A DNA stretch of 32,229 nt from DASZGI01 sp035938995 (lineage in GTDB: Bacteria > Actinomycetota > Actinomycetes > Streptomycetales > Catenulisporaceae): assembly GCF_035938995.1 (NCBI RefSeq), contig NZ_DASZGI010000304.1, positions 1 to 32,229 of the forward strand. The letters are read 5' to 3'. A program made the position numbers and the translations under genes. Positions 23,945-31,811 of the stretch are shown one piece after another; within the stretch, counting starts at the first letter, position 1; each line of letters begins with the position of its first letter. Under the pieces are notes generated by a model that was not told where the DNA came from, did not search any database, and saw only the letters and a program-made list of their open reading frames with translations.

Positions 23945-23998
23945 CTGACACGGTGCGTTCCTCTGACAGGGAGGATTCCTCTGACACGGTGGATTCCT
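23945..23998. repeat. Three tandem 18-bp repeats
   Basis: CTGACACGGTGCGTTCCT (23945-23962), CTGACAGGGAGGATTCCT (23963-23980) and CTGACACGGTGGATTCCT (23981-23998) are head-to-tail, 14-16 of 18 bases identical pairwise. They run directly into dispersed repeat copy 3, in the 212-bp gap between the AtuA-family start and the Nei stop. Confidence 0.75.
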
Positions 23999-24020
23999 CG
24001 CTGGATGGGCCTGTTAATCG
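23999..24020. repeat. Dispersed repeat copy 3 (TGGGCCTGTTA family)
   Basis: TGGGCCTGTTAATCGG (24006-24021) matches TGGGGCCTGTTAATTGG of copy 1 and TGGGCCTGTTAGTGG of copy 2. On the minus strand TAACAGGCCCA begins 15 nt after the stop codon of the Nei gene. Confidence 0.65.
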
Positions 24021-24031
24021 GAGCGCTGTCC

Positions 24032-24844
24032 TCAGCCCGGCGACGGCCCCGCCTGGCATTCCGGGCACCAATAGGTCGAGCGTGCGCGGTCGCTGCCCGG
24101 CTGTTCGGCGGGCCCTTGCATCGCGCTGCGGATCGCGGCGCCGCAGCGCAGGCACGGCTGCCGCGCTCGGCCGTACACCCACAGGGCGCGGCCCGGTCGC
24201 GTGTCGTCGGTGGTGATGCGCCCAAAGCGGTCCTTGTTCAGCTCAAGCAGCCGATGCGCCGACTCCACCACTCGACGCGGCTCAGGCACATGCCCGACCG
24301 GCGTCCATGGTGTGACGCCTGCGATAAAGCAGAGCTCCGACTTATAAACGTTGCCAATTCCCGCCATGGTGCGCTGGTCGAGCAACACATCCCCCACCGG
24401 ACGTCCCGCATCCGCAACCAGCCGACGCAGCGCCTCGTCCGGATCCCAATCCGGGCCGAGGAGATCGGGGCCGAGGTGCTTAAGGCGCACCGCCTCGCCG
24501 ATAGTACGAAGCAGCTCAAGCTCCTGAACCCGATAGCCCACGGCGACGCACTCGGGCGTGGCCAGGATCGCGCGGATCTGGTGCGACGGGCCGCCGTTCC
24601 ACCGCGCCCCGGTGGGATAGATCCGCCACGCGCCTTCCATCCGCAGGTGAGAATGCAGCGTCCAGCCGCCCTCGAACCGCATCAGCAGGTGCTTTCCGCG
24701 CGGTGCCACGTCCGCCACCTTGCGGCCGGCGAGATCGGCGGTGGCGAGCTTGGGCACGCGCAGGTCCGAGCGCACCAGAACAGAGCCCGCGAGCGCTTCG
24801 CGTAACTGGCGCGCCACAAACCAGACGGTGTCTCCCTCGGGCAC
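24032..24844 (-). CDS. nei: Fpg/Nei-family DNA glycosylase (endonuclease VIII, Nei1-like)
   Basis: A 270-residue base-excision-repair enzyme. The N-terminus MPEGDTVWFVARQLREAL carries the catalytic Pro2 and Glu3; the lysine and H2TH region includes LLDQRTMAGIGNVYKSEL; the C-terminus has a four-cysteine zinc finger (CLRCG, then YWCPECQ) with a long insert between Cys pairs. The PEGDTVW start is typical of the actinobacterial Nei1 group that removes oxidised pyrimidines and then nicks the strand. The GTG start at 24844 has only a weak ribosome site. It is monocistronic, facing away from the GH3 gene; the dispersed TGGGCCTGTTA repeat follows its stop. Confidence 0.93.
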   Translation of the reverse strand: MPEGDTVWFVARQLREALAGSVLVRSDLRVPKLATADLAGRKVADVAPRGKHLLMRFEGGWTLHSHLRMEGAWRIYPTGARWNGGPSHQIRAILATPECVAVGYRVQELELLRTIGEAVRLKHLGPDLLGPDWDPDEALRRLVADAGRPVGDVLLDQRTMAGIGNVYKSELCFIAGVTPWTPVGHVPEPRRVVESAHRLLELNKDRFGRITTDDTRPGRALWVYGRARQPCLRCGAAIRSAMQGPAEQPGSDRARSTYWCPECQAGPSPG

Positions 24845-25022
24845 CCGACCATCATGCCGGTTCGGCGACCGTCCGGCCCCTGAATCGCGTCCGCCAAAGG
24901 CGCCGAGCGCAGCCCTCGCCAGGCCCTAAGTCAGCCGCCCAGGACGAGACAAACCACGCAAATTCGGCCATGGCGACCGCGCGGCAAACTTCGCGGAAAC
25001 GGCCATGCCAAATGTGCCGGCC

Positions 25023-25040
25023 ACTGAAACAACTGAAACA
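25023..25040 (+). promoter_or_regulatory. Tandem ACTGAAACA repeat upstream of the GH3 promoter
   Basis: ACTGAAACA occurs twice without a gap, ending 11 bp before the -35 hexamer. This is a typical position for an activator site, but no factor is known. Confidence 0.4.
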
Positions 25041-25051
25041 AACGGATGTTC

Positions 25052-25080
25052 TTGACTGAGGTTGTGCGCGGCAACATACT
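25052..25080 (+). promoter_or_regulatory. Sigma-70-type promoter of the GH3 gene
   Basis: TTGACT (25052-25057) and CATACT (25075-25080) are exactly 17 nt apart, almost the same as the GH16 promoter (TTGACG, 17 nt, CATAAT). Start point expected near 25087. Confidence 0.75.
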
Positions 25081-25097
25081 CGCCCACAGAAATGCTC

Positions 25098-25111
25098 CGG
25101 AAACGTTTGCG
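25098..25111. promoter_or_regulatory. LacI-family operator CGGAAACGTTTGCG (GH3)
   Basis: The arms CGGAAAC and GTTTGCG are palindromic with one mismatch and match 11 of 12 bases of the GH16 operator. It begins 18-19 nt after the -10 box, one helical turn further downstream than in the GH16 promoter. Confidence 0.72.
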
Positions 25112-25238
25112 CAGATGCAGACGCCGACCTTGTGGGGGTTGGATGTTAAGAATCAGATCATCGTCCGGTACGACAGGGGCGATAGGAGCAAGAAGCACGG
25201 GGTCGGCGGGGGCGATAAGAAAAAGGATCACGGCGGCG

Positions 25239-28200
25239 TTGGCGTGGTCCGCAGGCGGGGGCCGGGGCGGCCCCAGGGATTTGATCGCGCTTGATGCACG
25301 CGGACGCAGGCGCCGCGCGACCGCCATCACCGCGATCCTCGGCCTTCTCGCGGGACTGATCGCGCTCGGCGCCTCCGCGCCCGCGAACGCAGCCACCGAC
25401 ACTAACATCGCCATCGGCGCGGAGGCGACCGCGTCCTCCGTGGAAAGCGCCTCGTACCCGGCCTCCAACGCGATCGACGGCGACATGACCACCCGCTGGT
25501 CCTCCGCCTGGAGCGATCCCCAGTGGCTGCAGGTCGACCTCGGCGCGACCGCGTCCATCAGCGGCTTCTCGATCGCGTGGGAGGCGGCCTTCGCCACCGC
25601 GTACAACATCGAGGTCTCGCCGGACGGGACGACCTGGACGCAGGTCTACTCGACCACGACCGGAGCGGGCGGCACCGAGAACGTCACCGTCCCGGCCGGT
25701 ACGAGCGGCCGCTACGTGCGCCTGACCGGCACCGCGCGCACCACGATCAACGGCGCGCAATACGGATACTCGATCTACGAGTTCCAGGTGATCGGCCACT
25801 TCACCCAGCAGGCTGTAACCGTCGGCTCCGACACCGGCAGCCTGCAACAGGGCACGTCGATCGACGTCCCGGTGAACCTGAACATGGCCTCCACCAGTCC
25901 GGTAACCGTTGACTACGCCACCGCCGACGGCACCGCCGTGGCCGGGACCGACTACACGGCCGCCGCCGGAACGCTCACCTTCGCACCCGGTCAAACGTCG
26001 CAGACAATCCATCTGACGGCACTGCCGAATCCGTTGAACGCGCCCACGAAGACGTTCTCCTTGTCGCTCGCCAACGCGACGCCGACCGGAACCAGCGTCG
26101 GACCGCGTACGACCACGACCATCAGCATCCTGAACAACAACCCGATCCCGACCGACGGCGCGGTCGCCACGGTCGACGACTTCGAGGGCACGCTGCCGCT
26201 GAGCACGGGCAACCCCGGGATCTTCCCGTTCGGCTCGGACGCCGCGTCCAACCCGACCCTGACCCAGGTCGCCGCGCCCGACCGTCCCGGCGCCGCAGCG
26301 GGCAACCACGCTCTGCAGGTCGCCTACAAGATCTCCGGCTGGGGCGGCTTCTCGCACGACCTGGCCACGCCGCAGGACTGGAGCTCCTACGACGGCTTCA
26401 GCTTCTGGGTCAAGGGCACCGGCTCCGGCCAGAAGATCGAGTACGAGGTCAAGGCCGGCGGCACCGACGGTGAGCACGCCGAGCTCTGGCAGGGCTTCTT
26501 CACCGACGACACAAACGGCTGGAAGGAGGTCCAGATCGGCTTCGCCAACCTGAAGAAGCGCGCCGACTACCAGCCCGCGGGCGCGCCGAACAACGCCACG
26601 CCCGACCTGGCCACGATGTGGGGCTACGCGGTCAACCTGCCCGGCAACTCGACCAACACGCTCGAGTTCGACCAGGTCCAGGTGTACCAGTCGCTGCACA
26701 TCCTCCAGGACTTCGAGGGCGCGAACCCGATCACCGACACGAACGGCGCGCTCGCCAACACGGGCGTGTTCGCCTGGGGCGGCAACGCGACCAGCACCCC
26801 GACGCTGAGCATCGCGCAGCTCGACCGGCCCGGCGTGACGAACAACCACGTGCTGCGCGGAACCTGGGCCGACGACAACAGCTACGGCGGCATCAGCTAC
26901 GACCTGGCCACCACCGCCCCGCAGGACTGGAGCCCGTACGCGGGCATCGAGTTCTGGTTCTACGGCCACAACCCGAGCAACGACGCGGTGCCCGGCTCCG
27001 GACCCAAGTACGAGTTCGAGATCAAGATGGGCGGCGCCGACGGCGAGCATGCCGAGCTGTGGCAGACGTTCTTCACCGACGACTGGCAGGGCTGGCACCT
27101 GATCCAGGTCCCCTTCGCCTCCCTTAAGCGGCGCACCGACTACCAGCCGTCGGGCGCGCCCAACAGCACCACGCTCGACCTGAGCACGATGCGCGGCTTC
27201 GCTCTCACCGAGCCGGCCGGCACCAGCAACGGCGAGTTCGACGTCGACCAGTTCGCCGTCTACGGAATCAACACCGGAATCCTCGGCGCGCACGTGACCA
27301 CCTCCCAGGCGGTCTACGCAGTCAACAACGGCGGTACCGCGACCGTCGGCATCCAGCTGAACACCGACGGAGCCAAGCCGCTGGACCACGACGTGACCGT
27401 GGCCTACGCGCTCGGCGGCGGCACCGGCGTCGCAGGCACCGACTACACCGACACCTCCGGCACCATCACCTTCCCGAGCGGCACGGCCTCCGGCGCCGTC
27501 CAGGCGTTCACCGTCCAGACCCTGCCGAACAGCACGCCGTCCGAGGCCAAGACCATCCCGATCCAGCTCACCCCGACCGGCGCGGACGTCACCGCGGACC
27601 AGCCGGTGGTCGTGGTCAACGCACACGGCCTGCCGTATCTGGACCCGAGCCTTCCGGTCGCGCAGCGGGTCTCCGACCTGCTGTCCCGGATGAGTCTGGC
27701 CGACAAGATCGGGCAGATGACCCAGGCCGAGCGCGGGGACCTGGTGCACCAGTCGGACATCGCCACCGCCGCGCTGGGCTCGATCCTGAGCGGCGGCGGC
27801 TCGACCCCGACGCCGAACACCCCGCAGGGCTGGGCCGACATGATCAACTCCTTCCAGGCCCGGGCGCAGGCCACGCCGCTGCAGATCCCGCTGATCTACG
27901 GCGAGGACTCGGTGCACGGCGACAACAACCTGGTCGGCGCAACCGTCTTCCCGCAGAACATCGCCATGGGCGCCACCCGCGACCCGGCGCTGGCGCAGCA
28001 GGAAGGGCAGATCGCCGCCACCGAGACCCGGGCCACCGGCGTGACATGGGCGTTCTCGCCCTGCGTGTGCGTCGCGCGGGACCCGCGGTGGGGCCGGACG
28101 TACGAGTCCTTCGGTGAGGACCCGGCGCTGGTCGACCAGATGGAGACCGTCATCGACGGTCTGCAGGGCAACGGCGACCTGAGCAAGAACACCAGCGTGC

Positions 28201-29813
28201 TGGCCACCGCCAAGCACTTCGCCGGTGACGGCGGCACCACCTACGGCTCGTCCACCACGGGCAGCTACAAGATCGACCAGGGCGTCACCACCGTCACCCA
28301 GTCCCAGCTGGACGCGCTCTTCCTCGAGCCGTTCCAGGAGGCGGTGCAGCAGCACGGCGTCGGCGCGGTCATGCCGTCGTACTCGAGCCTGCAGATCATC
28401 GGGCAGGACACCGCGCCGATCAAGATGCACGCGCGCGGCGACATGATCACCGGGGTCTTGAAGCAGCAGTTCGGCTTCACCGGCTTCGTGATCAGCGACT
28501 GGCAGGGCATCAACCAGATCGGCCCGAACTACGAGACCGACGTCGAGACCGGGGTCAACGCCGGCATCGACATGGTGATGGTGCCGGACCAGTACAACAC
28601 CTTCGAGTCCGACCTCACCGACCTGGTGAGCAAGGGCCTGGTCACCCAGGCGCGGATCGACGACGCGGCCGGCCGGATCCTGACCCAGAAGTTCAAGCTC
28701 GGCCTGTTCGAGCAGCCGTACGCGGACACCTCGAACGCCGCGACGATCGGCGACGCCGCGCACCGCGCGGTCGCACGCCAAGCCGCCGCGGAATCCCAGG
28801 TGCTCCTCAAGAACGCCAACAGCGCGCTCCCGCTCTCCCCGGCCGCGAACATCTACGTGGCCGGCAGCAACGCCAACGACCTGGGCAACCAGCTCGGCGG
28901 CTGGACCGTGACCTGGCAGGGCGGCTCGGGTAACACCGACGTCGGCACGACCATCTACCAGGGCATGCAGCAGGACGCCCCGAACGCGCACTTCACCCTC
29001 TCACCGGACGCCTCCGCGCCGATGACCGGATCGACAGAAGGCGTGGTCGTGGTCGGCGAGACCCCGTACGCCGAAGGCGTCGGCGACATCGGCAACGGCC
29101 ACACCGCGGACCTGTCCGCAGCCGACAAAGCCGCGGTCGACAAGGTGTGCGCGGCGATGGCGTGCGTGGTCCTGGTGGTCTCCGGCCGGCCGATGAACAT
29201 CGCTCCGATCCAGAGCGAAGCGAGCGCCGTCGTGGCCTCGTGGCTGCCCGGCTCGGAGGGCGAAGGCGTCGCCGACACCCTGTTCGGCCGTACGCCGTTC
29301 ACCGGACGACTCCCCGACACCTGGGCCAAGGTGATCAACACGACCACCAACCCGATCGACGTCGGCAGTCCTAACTACGACCCGCTGTACCCGTACGGCT
29401 GGGGCCTGCGCACCGACAGCGAGAAGGCACGCGTCACCCAGGTGCGCGACGCCCTCAAGCAGCGGTCCGACTTCGCGGCGAAGGCGGCCACGGTAGAACT
29501 GACCGCGTTCCTGAACGCGAAGGGCAACTGGAACGCGGACGGCTCGGTGCGCAACGGCGTGCTGGCCTTCGTGATGCTGACCCTGGCCTCCGACGCGGTG
29601 ACCGGCACGAGCGCGGCCAACGCCGCGGACGCGAACCTGCTCGTCTCGGTCGCCAGGGACCTCGCCCAGAACCAGATCGCCCCCGGCGGTGCGGCGGCCA
29701 TGACGGCGACCGCCTCGCTCACCTCCAATGCCGAGCACGACCTGCTGATCGGTCACCCGGCCACGGCGGTGTCCGAGCTGTTCCAGGCTTGGCAGAAGGC
29801 AGGCGGCCACTGA
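25239..29813 (+). CDS. Secreted multidomain GH3 beta-glucosidase/exo-glucanase
   Basis: This is a 1524-residue exported enzyme. The start is uncertain: TTG 25239 (AAGGA 11 nt upstream) is preferred; ATG 25143 is an alternative. The signal peptide ends ASAPANA near residue 50. Domains: F5/8-type C/CBM32 (56-187); Calx-beta (194-301); two homologous CIA30/CBM11-like domains (312-484 and 489-676), both with DFEG starts and ELWQ.FFTDD; second Calx-beta (686-797); GH3 catalytic region (798-1394) with IPLIYGEDSVHG, AKHFAGDGG and nucleophile motif GFVISDW (Asp1087); then a 130-residue Ala-rich helical tail. GH3 enzymes release glucose or similar units from the non-reducing ends of beta-glycans. The many binding domains suggest action on insoluble polymer. 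It shares a promoter-operator design with the GH16 gene and ends at a 22-bp terminator. Confidence 0.9.
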   Translation: MAWSAGGGRGGPRDLIALDARGRRRRATAITAILGLLAGLIALGASAPANAATDTNIAIGAEATASSVESASYPASNAIDGDMTTRWSSAWSDPQWLQVDLGATASISGFSIAWEAAFATAYNIEVSPDGTTWTQVYSTTTGAGGTENVTVPAGTSGRYVRLTGTARTTINGAQYGYSIYEFQVIGHFTQQAVTVGSDTGSLQQGTSIDVPVNLNMASTSPVTVDYATADGTAVAGTDYTAAAGTLTFAPGQTSQTIHLTALPNPLNAPTKTFSLSLANATPTGTSVGPRTTTTISILNNNPIPTDGAVATVDDFEGTLPLSTGNPGIFPFGSDAASNPTLTQVAAPDRPGAAAGNHALQVAYKISGWGGFSHDLATPQDWSSYDGFSFWVKGTGSGQKIEYEVKAGGTDGEHAELWQGFFTDDTNGWKEVQIGFANLKKRADYQPAGAPNNATPDLATMWGYAVNLPGNSTNTLEFDQVQVYQSLHILQDFEGANPITDTNGALANTGVFAWGGNATSTPTLSIAQLDRPGVTNNHVLRGTWADDNSYGGISYDLATTAPQDWSPYAGIEFWFYGHNPSNDAVPGSGPKYEFEIKMGGADGEHAELWQTFFTDDWQGWHLIQVPFASLKRRTDYQPSGAPNSTTLDLSTMRGFALTEPAGTSNGEFDVDQFAVYGINTGILGAHVTTSQAVYAVNNGGTATVGIQLNTDGAKPLDHDVTVAYALGGGTGVAGTDYTDTSGTITFPSGTASGAVQAFTVQTLPNSTPSEAKTIPIQLTPTGADVTADQPVVVVNAHGLPYLDPSLPVAQRVSDLLSRMSLADKIGQMTQAERGDLVHQSDIATAALGSILSGGGSTPTPNTPQGWADMINSFQARAQATPLQIPLIYGEDSVHGDNNLVGATVFPQNIAMGATRDPALAQQEGQIAATETRATGVTWAFSPCVCVARDPRWGRTYESFGEDPALVDQMETVIDGLQGNGDLSKNTSVLATAKHFAGDGGTTYGSSTTGSYKIDQGVTTVTQSQLDALFLEPFQEAVQQHGVGAVMPSYSSLQIIGQDTAPIKMHARGDMITGVLKQQFGFTGFVISDWQGINQIGPNYETDVETGVNAGIDMVMVPDQYNTFESDLTDLVSKGLVTQARIDDAAGRILTQKFKLGLFEQPYADTSNAATIGDAAHRAVARQAAAESQVLLKNANSALPLSPAANIYVAGSNANDLGNQLGGWTVTWQGGSGNTDVGTTIYQGMQQDAPNAHFTLSPDASAPMTGSTEGVVVVGETPYAEGVGDIGNGHTADLSAADKAAVDKVCAAMACVVLVVSGRPMNIAPIQSEASAVVASWLPGSEGEGVADTLFGRTPFTGRLPDTWAKVINTTTNPIDVGSPNYDPLYPYGWGLRTDSEKARVTQVRDALKQRSDFAAKAATVELTAFLNAKGNWNADGSVRNGVLAFVMLTLASDAVTGTSAANAADANLLVSVARDLAQNQIAPGGAAAMTATASLTSNAEHDLLIGHPATAVSELFQAWQKAGGH

Positions 29814-29839
29814 CCCGGACAGACAACTGATTGACCATG

Positions 29840-29887
29840 GAAAGCCTGTGGCCCGCCGGACACCAGTCCGGCGGGCCACAGGCTTTC
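29840..29887 (+). terminator. Strong 22-bp stem terminator after the GH3 gene
   Basis: Bases 29840-29861 (GAAAGCCTGTGGCCCGCC...) pair perfectly with 29866-29887 around a four-base ACCA loop. It begins 27 bp after the GH3 stop codon. The stem is symmetric (AAAGCC..GGCTTT), so it could also stop transcripts arriving from the convergent BMP-like gene. Confidence 0.92.
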
Positions 29888-30056
29888 AGGTTGCGCAGTC
29901 TGCCCGGCCGATCGGTGGTCGCAGCCGCTCAGGTCCGCGACCGCGGATCCGGACCATCCCGGGCGATCATGCGCGGGAAACCGGATATGCCTGTCCTGCC
30001 AGCTATCCCGTCTGGTTTGACGATCCTGCGCGGCGTGATCCGTCAGGCTCACGAAC

Positions 30057-30584
30057 TCATGATCGGTTACTGTCGGCCGCCGTCATGACGATCGTCTTAA
30101 CGGCTGAAGACACGTCAGTGTCCTTGCCCGGCGCCACAGCCGTCACGTTGCCCGAGGACGATCCGCCGTCAATCACGACGAACTGGACCTTGGGGAAGGC
30201 GGAAGCCTGTTCGCGGGCGGCGGCCACCTGAGACGGCCCGACCGCGAGCACGAGGTCGCACTGGCGCTGGACCAGCGTGTTCACATACGGCACCGCGTTC
30301 GCCGCGGTGTTCGGACCGTAGACGGAGAGGAACGAGACCTTGCCGGAGGTCTGCACCGAGGCCGCCTGCATGCCGGACCACACCGGCGCCGCCTGGGCCG
30401 ACCCGATCCCCGCGGCGTCGGTCAGCAGGCAGGCGTCGAAGGTCGTGTACACGCGGGCTCGCGTCGGTGGCAGAGCGCGCGCCTGGTGCGACGGGCGCGC
30501 CAGGAAGATGCCCAAGCCGATCCCGAGGGCGGCCACGACCGCCGTCGCAGCCCACCAATACCGTCGCAGCCATCTGATCACCAT
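30057..30584 (-). CDS. Membrane-anchored BMP/PnrA-like substrate-binding-type protein
   Basis: This is a 175-residue protein with one N-terminal membrane anchor (about 8-30, RRYWWAATAVVAALGIGLGI, no lipobox cysteine). The extracytoplasmic part (ARVYTTFDACLLTDAAGIGS, CDLVLAVGPSQVAAAREQA, FVVIDGG) resembles one lobe of BMP-family (PnrA/Med) nucleoside-binding proteins, but is about half their usual length. ATG 30584 has AGGGGG 8 nt upstream. It converges on the GH3 gene and is divergent from coaA. Similar short proteins occur in other actinomycetes, so it is probably a real small family, not a truncation. Ligand and partner are unknown; no transporter genes lie next to it. Confidence 0.75.
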   Translation of the reverse strand: MVIRWLRRYWWAATAVVAALGIGLGIFLARPSHQARALPPTRARVYTTFDACLLTDAAGIGSAQAAPVWSGMQAASVQTSGKVSFLSVYGPNTAANAVPYVNTLVQRQCDLVLAVGPSQVAAAREQASAFPKVQFVVIDGGSSSGNVTAVAPGKDTDVSSAVKTIVMTAADSNRS

Positions 30585-30722
30585 GCGGATCCCCCTCTTC
30601 CCGTGCCGACTGCTCGACTAGCCGGCTGTTGTACAAGACCGCAGGATAAGGCCACGCTGCGGCGCTCGGCCACACTGCCCCCGGTCCCCCGGTTCCTAAG
30701 CCACCGGCCGAGCGGCGAACGA

Positions 30723-30755
30723 CGCTGACGTGACAAATCGCGCTGACGTGACAAA
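30723..30755. repeat. Two direct copies of CGCTGACGTGACAAA, 18-bp period
   Basis: CGCTGACGTGACAAA at 30723-30737 recurs exactly at 30741-30755. The pair lies in the 222-bp divergent space between the BMP-like gene and coaA, about 50 bp upstream of the coaA start. The spacing (just under two helical turns) suits cooperative binding on one face of the helix. Confidence 0.55.
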
Positions 30756-30806
30756 CCACACAGCGCTCTTACCCGGACGCTAGGCGTCGTCGGCGACAAT
30801 GGACGG

Positions 30807-31811
30807 GTGTCGATCTTGCCTGGCGCCGCCGCCGACTCGCACGCCGCCCACGCCGACTCGGTGGCCGGCTCCTCGGCGGCCGCGTCGCCATATGTCGATC
30901 TGGACCGGGCGGCGTGGAGCGCGCTGCGCGAACGCACGCCGGTGCCGCTGACCGCGCAGGAGGTCGAGGCGCTGCGCGGCCTGGGCGACGCGATCGACCT
31001 GGACGAGGTAGCCGAGATATACCTGCCGATCTCCCGGCTGCTGAACCTGTACGTACGGGCCGTGCACGGGCTGCGCGGAGCGGTGGACACGTTCCTCGGC
31101 GAGACACACGCCCCGCCGCCGTTCGTGATCGGGATCGCCGGGAGCGTCGCGGTCGGCAAATCCACCACCGCCCGGCTGCTCAAGGCCCTGCTGGCGCGCT
31201 GGCCCGAGCACCCGCGGGTCGAGCTGGTCACCACGGACGGATTCCTGCTGTCGAACGTGGAGCTGGAGAAGCTCGGGCTGATGGCCCGCAAAGGCTTCCC
31301 CGAGTCCTACGACCGGCGCGCGCTGATCCGGTTCGTGGCGGACGTGAAGGCGGGCAAGGAGGAGGTCACCGCGCCGGTCTACTCCCACCTGGTCTACGAC
31401 ATCGTGCCCGACGAGCGGCTGACCGTGCGCCGCCCGGACATCCTCATCATCGAGGGACTCAATGTCCTGCAACCGGCGATGCCCGGACGGGACGGCCGGG
31501 CGCGCATGTCGCTGGCCGACTACTTCGACTTCAGCGTGTACGTCGACGCGCGGGCCGACGACATCGAGCGCTGGTACATGGAGCGCTTCCGGCGGCTGCG
31601 CGAGACCGCGTTCACCGACCCCTCCTCCTACTTCCGCCGCTTCGCCGCGGTTCCGGAGGCCGAGGCGATGGAACTGGCGCGCGACTTCTGGCGCCGGATC
31701 AATCTGCCCAACCTGATCGAGAACGTGCTGCCGACCCGCGGCCGCGCCACCCTCGTGCTGCGCAAGGGGCCGGACCACGCGATCGAGCGGGTACGTCTGC
31801 GCAAGCTGTGA
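30807..31811 (+). CDS. coaA: Type I pantothenate kinase
   Basis: This is a 334-residue P-loop kinase catalysing the first committed step of coenzyme A synthesis, pantothenate to 4'-phosphopantothenate. The Walker A motif is GSVAVGKST (112-120); further family landmarks are VTTDGFLLSN, KGFPESYD, APVYSHLVYDIVP, ILIIEGLNVLQ and the C-terminal INLPNLIENVLPTRGRA. The first 30 residues are a variable Ala-rich extension relative to the E. coli enzyme. The GTG start at 30807 has no clear ribosome site; GACAAT at 30795-30800 could be the -10 of a leaderless mRNA. Direct repeats lie 50 bp upstream. Its product, CoA, feeds acyl-CoA operons generally, but no linkage to the AtuA cluster is implied. Confidence 0.97.
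   Translation: MSILPGAAADSHAAHADSVAGSSAAASPYVDLDRAAWSALRERTPVPLTAQEVEALRGLGDAIDLDEVAEIYLPISRLLNLYVRAVHGLRGAVDTFLGETHAPPPFVIGIAGSVAVGKSTTARLLKALLARWPEHPRVELVTTDGFLLSNVELEKLGLMARKGFPESYDRRALIRFVADVKAGKEEVTAPVYSHLVYDIVPDERLTVRRPDILIIEGLNVLQPAMPGRDGRARMSLADYFDFSVYVDARADDIERWYMERFRRLRETAFTDPSSYFRRFAAVPEAEAMELARDFWRRINLPNLIENVLPTRGRATLVLRKGPDHAIERVRLRKL

Larger units (their letters stand above)
24845..25238. other. 394-bp intergenic and leader region before the GH3 gene
   Basis: No ORF here has the codon bias of the neighbours. It contains two CGGCCATG copies (about 24966 and 25000), the ACTGAAACA tandem repeat, the GH3 promoter, the LacI-type operator and a leader of about 150 nt. The open frame just upstream of the chosen GH3 start uses TTA, ATA and AGA codons, rare in this genome, so it is taken as non-coding. 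Confidence 0.55.

Noticed and set aside
23898..24182. Minus-strand ORF encoding SEESTVSEESSLSEERTVS
   Set aside because: The peptide repeat is only the translation of the 18-bp tandem DNA repeat; the Nei gene occupies the other frame and stops at 24032.
25143..25238. ATG 25143 as the GH3 start
   Set aside because: It would add 32 residues using TTA, ATA and AGA codons with a poor ribosome site, ahead of an already adequate signal peptide. It is kept only as an alternative.
25158..28991. 1277-codon minus-strand ORF opposite the GH3 gene
   Set aside because: It is a mirror frame of a codon-biased gene with no domains or start signals; the plus strand encodes the full GH3 protein.
29888..30056. 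Possible small RNA or tRNA between the GH3 terminator and the BMP-like gene
   Set aside because: Only short imperfect hairpins; no cloverleaf, T-loop or other recognisable RNA signature.
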